A DNA stretch of 64,000 bases, taken from NCBI RefSeq assembly GCF_015832195.1, contig NC_052045.1:4774001-4838000 (forward strand), in the 5' to 3' direction. How positions within the stretch are numbered: the stretch's first letter is position 1; every line of letters starts with the position of its first letter. Source of the stretch: Motacilla alba alba (Eukaryota; Chordata; Aves; Passeriformes; Motacillidae). A model generated the notes under the pieces. That model was given only the letters and a program-made list of their open reading frames with translations, was not told the DNA's origin and did no database searches. The position numbers were made by a program, and so were the translations under genes. Positions 38,537-52,000 of the stretch are shown one piece after another.

Positions 38537-40759
38537 TGGCATTAAGGATCATGACAAGCAGCTACTGAGGCAGAGCAGGGAGCCATCCAAGGGGACACAT
38601 GGCTGCTGCTGGAGGAGCACAGCCAGGAGCCCTCAGGACACAGCTCTGGGTCACGAGTGCAGAATTCCCAGGACACCAGGGAGTGACTCCCATCCCTCCC
38701 TGCACACACGAGCAGAGGTGGAGTCAAAGGTCTTCCCCACACCCTGGAGCCCGTGGTGTCACCTCTCACTGTGTCCCCACAAATGGAGTTTTCTGGAATT
38801 TGCGTCTCCTCCTTCCTCTGAGCAAAACTCTGGTGTGGCTTTTACAGAAAGTAACCCCAGGAATGCAAGAAAAACATTAAAACACTGGGAGGTCTTAAAT
38901 GTCCCAGTGCTCTCGGGAGGCTTGCAGCCACCACCTTTGCAGCAGGCAGGTCCACAAGGAGCAGGACAAGGAGCACCCAGCCAGGGGCACACGCGGACAC
39001 ACTGGGGATGTCCTGCAGCTGTAAATGCTGTTCTGCCTCCTGCCATGGAAAAATGGATTATGTCGATCCATACCCCTCCCACCCACCCAGCCTGCTGTGG
39101 GAGAAGTGTCTCCTGGGAGCAAGGACATTCCTGCATGGAATTTCACTGCCATTTGCTTCCTAATGTTTTTTGGCTTCTGCTGGAACATCTGCTGTAGATC
39201 ACTGCCAGGAATGGGATGCCAGACTAGGAAAATTATAATTTCTGTAGGGCAATAACTTTATTCCTGTGGCATGCCAGGAGGCTGGGAGAAGAAATTTAAA
39301 TTACAGTCAAAAATCAAGTTCTGATTTTCTAACCTTAGCCTTAGTCATGACCTGCTCTAAACAAGGAGGGTGATGATGTTGACTTCCCTATCCTATGGGA
39401 ATTTGTGCTGCCAAATTAATTTCCAAATCAATTTAATATTTAAAGTTACCTGTGAACATATGGGTATCTCAAAGTAACTGCACACTGGCTGGGGAACCTG
39501 GAGAGGGTTGGGAGAAATTTTGACTACACTTCTTATTGAGGCAGACAGAGTGATGAATGTTCTGAATCTTCTGTTGTGCTTCTACAAGCAGAACAGAATT
39601 TAAATTATAATAATTTATTTTATCCTCTGCACTGTATTTCTTAAATATTGCAGGGGTAGCTGTTAAATAACATATCAGACCTCTCCCCCTCACTACTGTC
39701 CCAGAGGCAGAGTTGCTCCTGGTTTAACCTGACCATGTGAGGAATTCCACAGGACACAGGACCCAGGATCCAGAGCAATCCCTTCACTGACACAGGGAAA
39801 AGGAGAGTTGGGACAGGGTGCAGACTAACATTACCATCGTGCAGGGTCAAAACTCAGCCACAGAGCTGGGATTCTGCAGGAATAAACACTCTGTCCATCC
39901 CATTGCTTGCCATTCCACTGGAAGCCCTCCCAGCTCTGCAAGGGATTTCTGTGTAGACTCTTGTGGTCAACCCTCCCTAAACCTCCACTCATCCCATTCC
40001 TACACATTCCTACATCCCTTTCCCACCTCATCCCAGCATATTCACTCTTTTCCCATAGTTTGGAACAGCAATAACACACCCATCTCCCAGTCATTGGAGC
40101 TTCATTGCTGCTCTTTGTAGTGAACATAAAATGGCTGATTAAATACAAAATACAACTTATCTATCACCTAAATAATCAATTAGTGCAATTCCAATCAGCT
40201 ATTTAATCACCTGGCTAAACCTGTCTAAGTGACAATGACAACTGGTTGCCATCTCTTCTTGCGATCTCCTCCTCAAAGCTGGACACGACTGACAGGAGCT
40301 CTGGCAACACTCAGAGGAGCTGGGTGAAAACAAGGATTTGCACACCAGGAGTGAGGAATTTTTTTTTGTAGCTCACACTGCAATTACATAAACTTTAAAT
40401 GGAAAGCGGGCACTTGTGCATTTTTGTTTTTAAAAAGGGATTAATGTACACTTCCACATTTCTGGGTGTGTTTTGAGCCAGCTGTATTTGGTGCCGCGGT
40501 TTTTGTGCTACTGCACATCCCCAGTTAGTGCTGTTTGCCATTTGGAAGTGTCCTCTGGAATTCTGGGTCCCACTGGCAGCAAAACTCTGCGTGGCTGAGG
40601 CAGAACATTGGCTCTCCACTGGATGTCTTGTGCCCAGTCAAACATCTTCCAAATTCCGAGGCTGTGGAACAGGAATTGAGTTCCCAAGGTTGAAATGTCT
40701 CTCCACGCACTGAAATCCCACTCCTGACAGGTGTTTCTTTCCAAAGACCAGCTGGACAG

Positions 40760-40885
40760 GGATTGGAGCAGCCTGGTCCAGTGGAAGGTGTCCTTGCCCA
40801 TGGCAGGGTTTGGAAGTGGATCATCTTTAAGGTCCCTTCCAACCCAAACCATCCTGTGGCTCCAGGATGATTCTAGGATTCCTCG
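40760..40885 (+). mobile_element. CR1 3' end fragment
   Basis: It contains 'GCAGCCTGGTCCAGTGGAAG', TGTCCTTGCCCATGGCAGGG, AAGGTCCCTTCCAACCCAAA and a degenerate ATTCTAGG end. It is one of two CR1 copies between TMEM182 and the exchanger gene. Confidence 0.92.
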
Positions 40886-41649
40886 TCACAGCCCCAAGCA
40901 TGTCCTCAACACCTTCAGGATCCAAAAATTCCTGGGCAATGAGACTGCGTGGTCTCTCCCATAGCCTGTAGAAGAAAGTGATAATGATGGTGTTTGTGTT
41001 GGGATTTTGGGAATGCCACACCAAAGCCAGGGGGTGAATTAACCACCCAGCACCACATTCCACACAAAGGCAGACACAAATATCATTTAACTCCCAAGGA
41101 AAACAGCCTTTCCTTTCTTCCCTTGCCTCTCCTGGTGCCAGCAGGGACCTGCCTTTAGCACCCTCTTATCCAGAGGTCAAATGATAGTGCCACCATGGGC
41201 AGCTCCAGGACTTCAGTGGTTGAAAAGGAAACTTGTATCGTGAGTATTTCATTAATTCCTAATTTACCTTGAGGATTTTTTTTTGTTTTCCCTTAAGCTT
41301 TCAAACCAAAATTGTGACTCTCCAAAACACATATATTCTAGCAAGGAGCTGGGGCAAGTCAGCTCAGATTTTTCACAGAATTGGGTGTTTTACCTTTGAA
41401 TTGATCAAAGACTCCATCAGCGCAGTCTGTGTTGTTATTTCCTGTAGTTTGATCTGTGCTCACAGAAAAATTTACATTTTGTGTAGATAGATCAACATAT
41501 TTTGACTCTCTCATGCAGAAAGCAGAGGATTTCTTGGAATTCGATGAAGAGATGAGTTTCCAGAGCTGCCTTTGGAGATTTCTCCGAGTCCCTCTGGAGA
41601 TCTGCAGAACTTTCTTCATTGGAGCTTGGCCTGATGATCTCGGGTGGTG

Positions 41650-41832
41650 AAATCCTGGAATAGGCTGTTCAGGGCAGGGGGAGAGTCCTCATCCCTGGAG
41701 GGATTTCAAAGCTCTGTGAATGTGGCACTTGGGATCACAGGTCAGTGGTGGCCCTGGCAGTGCAGGGGAAATGGTTGGGCTCCATGGTTTAAAGTGCTCT
41801 TCCAATCTAAATGATTCCATGGTTCTATGATC
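41650..41832 (+). mobile_element. CR1 3' fragment
   Basis: It contains 'GGAATAGGCTGTTCAGGGCA', TCATCCCTGGAGGGATTTCA, GTGGTGGCCCTGGCAGTGCA and the tail CCAATCTAAATGATTCCATG with TTCTATGA at its end. Confidence 0.9.
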
Positions 41833-44394
41833 TGCCCTGCTCCAAAAGGTGTCCCACGCATTGCTTTCATAGGTAGGTCAGTGAATCTCTCTTGAGTCTC
41901 TTCTTTTACTCTTTTCTCCCAAAACCTCTGAACAAGAAGACACCAAGGACAGCAAAGCCAACCAGACCACAACAAGAGCACCTCAGCACTGCCAGCTTTA
42001 CCTCAGAACAGCCACCAACGTCCCCAGTGGTTTCACAAAGAGCAACCCCTCAGCCTGAGCTGTGCTGGAAGGGAGAGCAACAGATACCCACGTTGACATT
42101 TGCCCCTTTAATTCTGCATTACAATGATAATCTCCAGTTCATCTCCATCACATGCTCCTTTTTCATCTCCCCCGTCTCCACGTCTCTTGGAAGAAGCACA
42201 TAAGCCTGGATGTTGAAAGATCCTTAATAGTGCTTCTGAGGCTGAATCCCCTCCAGGACTTGATGTCAGTGGAGAAAAAAGCTCAAATTTGCCTCACCTG
42301 CTTCTCAAGCGCTGCCAGCCCTTTCCAGGATTAAGTCATTATAATCTCCTTAAGCAGTCATGAAATAAAATAAACACAAGTGTGGTTTTCTGCTCAAAAT
42401 AAAAATACTAAAGTTCATATGAGGAAATGCTTTTGGAGTTGTGAGTACTGGGGAGATTTTGCCTGATTTTCAAATGCAGCTGACTGATATCTTTTAGCAA
42501 AGAGATTTCTGATGTGGTTTTTGGGCTCTTGCTTTGCCATCAAGGTACTCTCCCTCATTAACAACTTTTGCCCACTTTAACCTGAACTTTCCACAGACTC
42601 CTGTAAACTTCCAGAGTAGGCACAGAGCAAAAACTCTCTGAACTCCTAAAGGAACCAAACTGATGCAATTTATTTCCACAGAACCATGCAATATTCAATG
42701 ATACACTGAATCCGTGTTTTTAACACTTTTTAAAGGACTAAAACCCTGGAAAGAATTAATTAGGCATGCTCTGAAGCCTGAGCACTTAACAGTTTTCCAC
42801 TCAGTTGTAGAATTTTAAGACCACCAACACTGGATACTGGCAAAGATTATCAAAGGTATTCTGGGCTGAAATACAAACTAGTCAGAGGGCTTGGCCACTA
42901 AGTGACTGGAAAATACTTCATGAAAGCTTTAGCCAGGCTATTATATTTTGTAAAGAAATTTTAAGAAAAAATCCACAGTATCCAGAAGGTTAAATTTAGG
43001 GCAGGGTGACTCACTGGGAAAAAATGTCCTGCTGGGAATATTGTCTTCTCTGCAGATCAAGCAAATTGTTTATGCAGCAGAGAGGTATTGAAGGACCCAG
43101 CACTCAAAGTGGGGCTGGGAGGGAATGATGGGCTGGGATCCATGAAGGACCCCATGCCTGAGCATGGGAATGTGGGGCTGGGCTGGAGCAGCCTCTGCAC
43201 ACCTGCAGCCAGCAACCTCTGGAAGTGCCAGAAGCTGGGAGATGCTGGCATGGAAATGTCCCCCGTGCTGATTTGAGATTAAAATGTACCATTTAAAAAA
43301 ATGCAAGGATTTTTTTTTTTTTACCTTTTTTTTCCACATCAGATAAAATTTCCATTCAATTTTCTGGCATTCTTCCAACCACTTCTGTTGCCTACAACAA
43401 TATGACAAAGAAATCTACCCCCACCAAAACAGCCACCATTAAAAAAGGTCCTTGATAACCCATAATGATATTGCAAAAAAACTGATGGGAGGCTCAGTTG
43501 GAAAAAGTTCCTTATTTAAGTGCCTGATGTCCAGAGAAATGATGGATGCTGTATAAAGATGACAAGGATGGATGCAAGACAAAGATGGTACAGACATCCA
43601 GGTATTTCAGACAAAAATAACACAGGTCAGATGCAAAAGCACAAAACCAAAATAAAAGAGCCAAAAAAAAAAAAACCAAACAAAACCCAAGCAAGAATTA
43701 GTCAATCAGTTTCTACCCCTAATTATAAACTCCTAGACAAGCAAAATTATTTAATTTCCTATTTGCTGTCCCACTATAGAATAAAAATTACTCGCCTTAG
43801 TAAATCCTCCTATGACTATTTACTGTGCAGAATTTAAGGAGAGATTTAAAACACTGAGGACATAAAACTGCAGGTGAACAGGGACATTCCAACCCCAGAG
43901 AGCTGAGGACCTTCAGGTTCAGTATTTTTTTCTCTCTCCCTTGTATGCAATGGCTTTCACCAATGAACAACAACACCAATTTTATTTCCTTGCTCCTATT
44001 GCTTTCCTCACTCGTGATCTTGGGATCACTGGCCAAGGGTTGAAGGAGCTGCTGGTCCAGGAGGATCCACCTGGAATGACACCCAGAGACACCCCTGAGT
44101 GTCCCCAGCTCCTGAGGATGTCACCAGCAGCATATTGAAGATGCAAGGAGAGAATAACTCAGAGATGATCCCATAACACAGCGAGTTTAATTGAAACAGA
44201 AATGTAGAACATTGCAGCATATTCATAAATGCCTTAGATTGTAACATATATTACAACAAACTCAAAGATGGGCTGTTTTCCTAAACCAATTACAGCCAAG
44301 CCCACATGGCTCCCATGCACATGGATTAAACTAGGAAACAAATCAAAACTGTAATAAATGGAAGATGCAATGAGCTTAGATTAAAATCAATGTA

Positions 44395-44425
44395 TATGTA
44401 CATATATGTATATACACATGTAAAA
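44395..44425. repeat. Short degenerate (TA)(TG) microsatellite
   Basis: It contains ATGTACATATATGTATATAC; it is imperfect and lies about 1.4 kb 3' of the exchanger stop codon. Confidence 0.6.
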
Positions 44426-45847
44426 CACACATCTATTGCTAAAAGCTCGAATTTTCCTTTCCAATGAAGTGGATTTCCAGTGATGGAGTGACCTTCAAGT
44501 CAACATGAATCACCTCAGCTTATGCCAGGACATCATCGAGGGGTTTTTTCAGAAGAAAATGAGACCGTAGATCATTGCAAAGCAAATTCACACAAATTTG
44601 TGCCTTAATTTAAAATGAAAGCCCCAATGTACCATGCAGGGCTCTCCTAAGGGGGTATTTCTGCCCACAGGAGACTGGTTCTGCAAACCCAAAAATATCA
44701 TGGGGTGGGGGGGGAGTCCGTGAATTCCTACAGTTTCTTTTAATGCTTTTTCAAAAAGAGCCACTCGTTCAGATTAAACACTCTTGGATCAGAAGAAGGA
44801 GAAGAGAAAGAAAAATGTCAAGGCAAAACTAAAACTTGTCCTTACTGAACCTGACAGGACAAGAATTCAAAGGCTTGAACTTACCTGGCGTTTCAAAGAA
44901 AATTACCCAAATCTGGGGCTACCTGTCTTCCTCAGGTCCTATGCCCAGAGTTTTCCTGCATCTGCTGTGCAAAGGGCTCACACCTCACAGCCAGAGTTTG
45001 GGTCACCCTCTTGGCACTTTCAAACCCCTCTAAACCCACAGCTCCCAGCCATGGCAGCACAGATCATCCCAAAATATCTTTACAGGATTAATGTGACCAA
45101 CCAACCACGTCAGAGAGCTTTCCTATTTATTTCAGGGCTGTCACCCTCATCTCCTGCTATCACCACTGGGTTTGGAGCCTCCTCACTTTAACGTTGAGGT
45201 GAATCATTCCTTACATAAGTTTTCAAAAACCAGTAAGAACATATTTCTCCCTTTTAATTCAGCTGCAATAATTTTTCATTAGCAGAATTGTGGCTTGGTG
45301 TGGGACAGTCCCTCAGGTAAGACACAGCCCCTTACTCAACTATGTCATTTAACTTTGGGCTTCATGAGAATAATGTTTATTGCCAGGATCCATCAGCTCC
45401 TGAGGAGAAGAAGAGATCTGTTGCTATTTCTGCTCTTTCCTCCATCCCCTAATAAAAGCTTCTTTGAGATTATCAAGTTTTTCCCAACCTATAATCCAAA
45501 TGCTCCCTGCAGTTTAGCCTATCCCTGAAAACTAATGAGAAGATCCCATATCTCACCTTATTAAAACATCCTTCCTTGCAGTTGTAGGCAATTTCAGCAA
45601 TTTTCCCAGACTGAACAGGCTAACTTTTCCTAGAAATTCCTTAGAAATGTCCTCTCAGCCATTCCCTGGCATTGCTGATGCTCAGCTGGGCATCTTTTCC
45701 CTCAGTTCCCACTGAAAGCCCAGCACTGGGCAGTAAGACTGACTTTCCATGAAAACAACTCCAGATATTCCACCCTGTCCACGCTGTCCTTTCCAACGTG
45801 CATCTTATTTACATTATCTACACATCCAGCAGCCCTCCCTGAAGGGG

Positions 45848-46002
45848 TCAGACCCCTCCTGGGGAGCCAGAGCATGCCTTGTGTTTGTACATCTCCAGAG
45901 TCAGCTCTTTCAGCCCTGTGCCGCTGGGCTGGGGCAGTGGGATGGCGCACACGGACTTGGATCGGCTCTCCTTCACTTCCCGGACCTTCTCCGTGTTCCC
46001 CA
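45848..46002 (-). CDS. SLC9A2: SLC9A2-like last coding exon with TGA stop
   Basis: The acceptor TCTCTTCCCACAG is followed by 50 codons and TGA at 45850-45848. The residues begin GNTEKVREVKESRSKSV and end KACSGSPGGV. A basic/serine-rich stretch (KESRSKS) is plausible for an NHE tail but is not a motif I can name. The polypyrimidine tract comes from a 12-bp tandem repeat. A minus-strand AATAAA lies about 470 nt downstream (45376-45381), without a clear GU-rich element. Confidence 0.75.
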
Positions 46003-49000
46003 CTGTGGGAAGAGAAACAGCACGAGAAACATCACGAGAAACACCCTGAGAAACACCTCAAGAAACAAACACCCTTCCTGGTGGTTCAGCAGGAATGAAG
46101 GAACACCGAGGTGGCCGCATGCTCTTTGGGGATGAGCTGTTCTGCTCCACTTCCCAGTTATAAAACAGGAGACAAAGATCAGTGTTTCCATGGAAAGAAA
46201 AGCCAAAAAAAGGTGATTTAAACCCAGGATTTACACTTGAAAATGCATAAAGTATTTGGATCGATATCATCATTCTTTTGTCGGTCCACATCTGCAGCTT
46301 TGCAGAGCAAAAATTCACATTGGTGAGTTCCTTAAACCAGCTCTGGAAAACGCAGATGTCCTGCTGGAGCACCTGGAATGTCCCGTTGTCATATTATGGG
46401 ATTGTTTGATGGGGCTGAACACGCAACCACGACAGAAGGGTTACAATCTCCTTCTGTTCTGACACCACTGTATGTCAGGAACCACGGTGCTCATGTATTC
46501 CTTGGAGTGGAAAAAAAAATTATGCAGAAATATTGGGGTTTATCACTTTTCTTTCCTTACAGTCATGGTTTTCTTCAGGAAGAAAATTACTGAAGTATTC
46601 CTGGTAAACAGCTACATCCCAGGTTGGATGAGGCAACCTGACCTAGTTGGAGAAGTCCCTGTTTGTGGCAGAGGAGTTGGATTAGATGATTAGATGGCTT
46701 TGAAAGAGCACAAAGCATTCACTCCAACCGCAGGTGGGCTGAGAGGTGGCACCAGGGCTCTGTCAGCTCTTCTTGCTCACCCAAGAGGCTCATTTAAGGA
46801 GCCCCACTTTGTCCCACCACCTTCCTGTCACCTGCTGGGCCGTTTCACAGGGATGAGGGTGGGCAGGGGAGGGCAGGGAATGAGCCCCAGCTCCCCAACT
46901 TACCGGTGAAGGAGCGGCAGAGCTTGGGCTGCGGGGTGGCCTCGCCCTGCGCCGAGCACGAGTCCTCCTTCTGGGACTGAGGGAAAAAAGGACTTCAGTG
47001 CCTTGTGAAACCCGTTCACTCCCACCTCACAAACCCATCATCTGCAATCCCCGAGGGTTCCACTCCCTTTCGTTTCACTTTTGCCATGTAAAAATAAACA
47101 ACAACAACAACAAAAAAGAAGGATTGCTAAAAATAGACTGAAGAGATGGCAAGAAGTATTTGCAGATGGTGATTTGCTACAACATAGAATCGTGGAATGG
47201 CCTGGTTTGGAAGGGACCTGAAAGATCATCCCATTCCAATCCCTCTGCTGTGGGTGGGGACACCTCTCACAGGACCAAGTTGCTCCATCCAAAGTGGCCT
47301 AAAACCCTTCCAGGGATGGGGCATTCACAGCTTCTCTGAACAACACAGGGAGCTCTTTATGGACTGTCAAGAATTTAGAAATAAAACTGAGCCAGTGTCA
47401 GAGGCTTAAAGAATTAAAATGGCACAATGCAGCAATTATGTTTTGAGTTCTGGAAGAGGTCTGAGCTCCCCAGGAATGGTTCAGCAGAGAGGATGGGAAG
47501 GAGCAGCCCTGGAGCTGGGAGAATGGGGCAGGGAGTGCAGAAGGCAAAGCTGTCCCCAGGATATGGATGTTTCCTCACCTTGGCTGTTCCCCACGTTGGC
47601 TGCAGGCCAAGGAGGCAGGTAACGAGCTGGCACTAACGAGCTCCCTGTCCTTTCACTCCAGTGCTAATCTCCACCCTCCAGGACAAAAAAATAGGAATGA
47701 AAAAAATAAAAATCAGGTAGCACAATGCCGCCTGGATTGTTCAGTGCCTCTGCAAACTGGGAATAAGTCTCTCACGCAGCTGTGATTTGGCACCTCGGTC
47801 CAGAAACCCAGACTGCCAAAATAACTCTGGACACCTCCCAGCCTGGTTTTTTGTTTTGTTTCGGTTCGCTCTCCTCCCTCCCCTAACGAGGACCGCTGCC
47901 CTCCATCCCTTGTTCTCACTTTTATTGACCATTTTAATAACAATGCCTTCCCGGCTCCGGCAGCAGCGCCCCGGCTCCCTGGAAAGCCATTCCCAGGGGC
48001 ATTGAACGATTCTCAGAGCATGCTCCATGAAAGGGCTCTGACATAATTACCAAAGGCACTGTGTCATTTACGCACATGGCTCACAGGCAGCTCCAAATAA
48101 GCTCCTTCTGGGGGAGTGCACTCCTGTTTTGGCAGGAGAAAAGAGGACCGAGTTGCCGGGCTACAGGTGCAAGGATTTTCTGGGTGCTCCGTGGTAAATA
48201 AAAGCTGTCCTGGGTCTTAGAATCTGCCCTGCCAGTTCAGGCTGGGCTGGATCCCTGCCTAAAATAAGGCAAGCCCCAAAAGCAGCTGGTGCTGGAAGCC
48301 AGCAATGATGCACAGCTCCAGGAAGCAGCAGCCTTCGGCAGGAATTTTGTCCTTAGGCAGAGGAAGGCAAACTTTCTGCTGGAAATAGACAGTCTTGGAG
48401 TTAATCCTCTGGGCTGTGGTTCAGAGCTGAAGTCACCTCGTTCTCCTGCCAAGGTCCTTCTGCCTGGTGTAAATCATTTAACCTGCTCTGGAGGAAGGAA
48501 GCTTGTTCTTTTCTTGCTGCTTCTCCGTTTGCTCTCCAAACTCTCCTTGGAGGAGCCTCCAAGAGCCCCCTCTCCATGCTGTAAAAGCACCTGAAGTGCA
48601 GGAGACCCCTAAGGCACCTAAAGCCACCCAGGAGAGGTGACTCAGAGCCACAGAACGGTCTGGGGTGGAAGGGACTTCAAAGATCATCCCTCTCCAACCC
48701 CAACCCCTCCTGGCTGGAGCCTAGTGCTGGGCACAGAACTGTGTCCATCCTGGGGAGGGCACTGCCTTCTCCTCTGGAAGGAGAGGGATTGTCCAGCAGC
48801 CAAGACGAACTTGGCTCCTTCCCAGCCTGGTGAAGCCACCAATCCACATGAAGATGTTCTCCGACACATCCCAGATTTTGTTTGGGGGGGGGGGGGGGGA
48901 AGACCAACCAGCCCCTAATAAAATATGATAAATAAAATATTTAACCGAGCTACAACAGCTTCATATTTAACAGCAAAGCTCTCAGCAGCTGTGCTAAAAA

Positions 49001-52000
49001 GAAAAACAGACACTCACCAAACAGAAGAAACAAGGTTTCTACGGAAGCAAAGGGATTTTTTAGTGATTCCCTCAGCTCCTAACGCTCAAGGCATCACCAA
49101 AGCTTTTCTTCCAAGACTGGCAGTGGAATTGCAGGAGTTTCACCAGCACCACAGGGGTTCCAGTGGCCCTTTGCTGGAAGTTTATTTCCTGTCCCTGGAT
49201 TTCCAGCTGGGGCTGCAAACACAGTTGTAATGCTTCCATCTCGTGGTGAGATGTAGAACAGAAAAACATGGGGAGCAACAGCATCCAAGTTTTTCTTGCT
49301 GACTCAAAACCTGGAAGGCCAAACCCTTCCCTGTAGGACTACAAAAGATGACATATCTGACAATCAGAAAAATCTCTAACACTGTCGACATTTTTCATTA
49401 ATACCTTTTTTTTTATTCAGGAAAATACCATTTTCTTTTCAATCTGGCATGGAAGAAACACGAGTAGTTGCTTTTTTTCCCAGAAACTGAGTGTGCCCGA
49501 GTGTGCCTGGGTGTGCCCGAGTGTGTCCGGGTGTGCCCGGGTGTGCCTGGGTGTGCCTGGGTGTGTCTGAGTGTGCCTGGGTGTGCCTGAGTGTGCCCGG
49601 GTGTGCCCGGGTGTGCCTGGGTGTGCCCGGGTGTGTCTGAGTGTGCCCGGGTGTGTCTGAGTGTGCCCGAGTGTGCCTGAGTGTGCCCGGGTGTGTCTGA
49701 GTGTGCCTGAGTGTGCCTGAGTGCGCCTGGGTGTGCCTGAGTGTGCCTGAGTATGCCTGAGTGTGCCCGGGTGTGCCTGAGTGTGTCTGAGTGTGCCTGA
49801 GTGTGCCTGAGTGTGCCCGGGTGTGCCTGAGTGTGTCTGAGTGTGCCTGAGTGTGCCTGAGTGTGCCCGGGTGTGTCTGAGTGTGCCTGAGTGTGCCCGG
49901 GTGTGCCTGAGTGTGCCTGAGTGTGCCCGGGTGTGCCTGAGTGTGCCTGAGTGTGCCCGGGTGTGCCTGGGTGTGCCTCAGTGTGCCTGAGTGTGCCTGG
50001 GTGTGTCTGAGTGTGCCTGAGGGTGCCCGGGTGTGCCTGAGTGTGCCCGAGTGTGTCTCAGTGTGCCTGAGTGTGCCTGAGTGTGCCCGGGTGTGCCTGA
50101 GTGTGCCTGGGTGTGCCCGGGTGTGCCTGAGTGTGCCTGAGTGTGCCCTGGTGTGCCTGAGTGTGCCTGGGTGTGTCTGAGTGTGCCCGAGTGTGCCTGA
50201 GTGTGCCCGAGTGTGCCTGAGTGTGCCCGGGTGTGCCTGGGTGTGCCTGAGGGTGTGTGCCTGCCCGGGTGTGCCTGAGTGTGAGTGTGCCTGGGTGTGC
50301 CTGAGTGTGCCTGGTGTGTGCCTGAGTGTGCCTGAGTGTGCCTGGGTGTGCCTGAGTGTGCCTGAGTGTGCCCGGGTGTGTCTGAGTGTGTGCCTGGGTG
50401 TGCCTGAGTGTGCCTGAGTGTGCCTGAGTGTGCCCGGGTGTGCCTGAGTGTGCCTGGTGTGTGCCTGAGTGTGCCTGAGTGTGCCTGAGGGTGCCCGGGT
50501 GTGCCTGAGTGTGCTTGGGTGTGCCTGAGGGTGCCTGAGTGTGCCTGAGTGTCCCTGGGTGTGCCTGAGTGTGCTTGGGTGTGCCTGAGTGCCTGAGTGT
50601 GCCTGGTGTGTGAGTGTGCCCGGGTGTGCCTGAGTGAGTGTGCCTGAGTGTGCCTGAGTGTGCCCGAGTGTGCCTGAGTGTGCCTGAGTGTGCCCAGTGT
50701 GTCGTGCCTGAGTGTGCCTGAGTGTGCCTGGTCTGAGTGTGCCTGAGTGTGCCTGGTGTGTTGCCTGAGTGTGCCCGGTGCGTGCCTGAGTGTGCCTGAG
50801 TGTGCCTGAGTGTGCCCTGGTGTGCCCAGGTGCCTGAGTGTGCCTGGGTGTGCCGGTGCGTGCCTGGGTGTGCCTGAGTGTGCCTGAGTGTGCCCGGTGT
50901 ATGCCTGATTGTGTGCCTGGTGTGTGCCTGGGTGTGCCTGAGTGTGCCCCCGGGTGTGCCTGAGTGTGCCCGTGTGTGCCTGAGTGTGCCTGAGTGTGCC
51001 TGAGTGTGCCCGGGTGTGCCTGAGTGTGCCCGGGTGTGTCTGAGTGTGCCTGAGTGTGCCTGAGTGTTCCTGAGTGTGCCCGGGCGTGCCTGAGTGTGCC
51101 TGAGTGTGCCTGAGTGTGCCCGGGTGTGCCTGAGTGTGCCTGAGTGTGCCTGGGTGTGCCTGAATGTGCCCGGGTGTGTCTGAGTGTGCCTGAGTGTGCC
51201 CGGGTGTGCCTGGGTGTGCCTGAGTGTGCCTGGCTGTGCCTGAGTGTGCCCGGGTGTGTCTGAGTGTGCCTGGCTGTGCCTGAGTGTGCCCGGGTGTGCC
51301 TGTGCCCGAGTGTGCCTGGGTGTACCTGAGTGTGTCTGAGTGTGCCTGAGTGTTCCTGAGCGTGCCTCAGCGTGCCTGAGTGTGCCCGGGTGTGCCTGAG
51401 TGTGCCTGAGTGTGCCTGAGTGTGCCTGAGTGTGCCTGAGTGTGCCCGGGTGTGCCTGAGTGTGTCTGAGTGTGTCTGAGTGTGCCCGGGTGTGCCTGGG
51501 TGTGCCTGAGTGTGCCTGAGTGTGCCCGGGTGTGTCTGAGCGTGTCTGAGTGTGCCCGGGTGTGCCTGAGTGTGCCCGGGTGTGTCTCAGTGTGCCTGAG
51601 TGTGCCTGAGTGTGCCCGGGTGTGCCTGAGTGTGCCTGGGTGTGCCCGGGTGTGCCTGAGTGTGCCCGAGTGTGCCCTGAGTGTGCCTGAGTGTGCCTGG
51701 GTGTGTCCTGAGTGTGCCCGAGTGTGCCTGAGTGTGCCCGGGTGTGCCTGAGTGTGCCTGGGTGTGCCTGAGTGTGCCCGGGTGTGTCTGGGTGTGCCTG
51801 AGTGTGCCTGAGTGTGCCCGGGTGTGTCTGAGTGTGCCTGAGTGTGCCTGAGTGTGTGCCTGAGTGTGCCTGAGTGTGCCCGGGCGTGCCTGAGTGTGCC
51901 TGAGGTGTGTGCCTGAGTGTGCCTGAGTGTGCCTGAGTGTGCTTGGGTGTGCCTGAGTGTGTCTGAGTGTGCCTGAGTGTGCCTGGGTGTGCCTGAGTGT

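Larger units (their letters stand above)
38541..45847. other. Interval between the exchanger gene and TMEM182, no gene supported
   Basis: Between the exchanger stop codon and the TMEM182 start lie two CR1 fragments and unique DNA. A T-run near 43310 and an A-run near 43660 are simple sequence. No frame resembles a transporter of the MFS family. Open frames up to 238 codons (38481-39197, plus) lack any recognisable motif. Confidence 0.65.

Noticed and set aside
38481..39197. 238-codon open frame on the plus strand upstream of TMEM182
   Set aside because: Composition is low in structure, there is no known motif, and it starts within the likely promoter on the opposite strand.
43088..43260. Possible CR1 or short tandem repeat with 'GGGGCTGGG' repeats
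   Set aside because: The GGGCTGGG words recur but the order of CR1 landmarks is absent and there is no regular period.
44784..45191. 135-codon open frame 3' of the exchanger gene
   Set aside because: No family likeness and no splice context; it probably lies in 3' UTR or intergenic DNA on the wrong strand.
45376..45381. AATAAA on the minus strand as poly(A) signal of the exchanger gene
   Set aside because: Position is plausible, but no GU-rich downstream element is seen and such hexamers are frequent in AT-rich DNA; not listed as a feature.
49941..50417. Cys/Val/Pro-rich open frames in the array (also 51470-51751 and 53668-53868)
   Set aside because: They are just the 10-bp repeat read in threes. 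They end at whichever unit brings TGA into frame and have no splice or promoter context.
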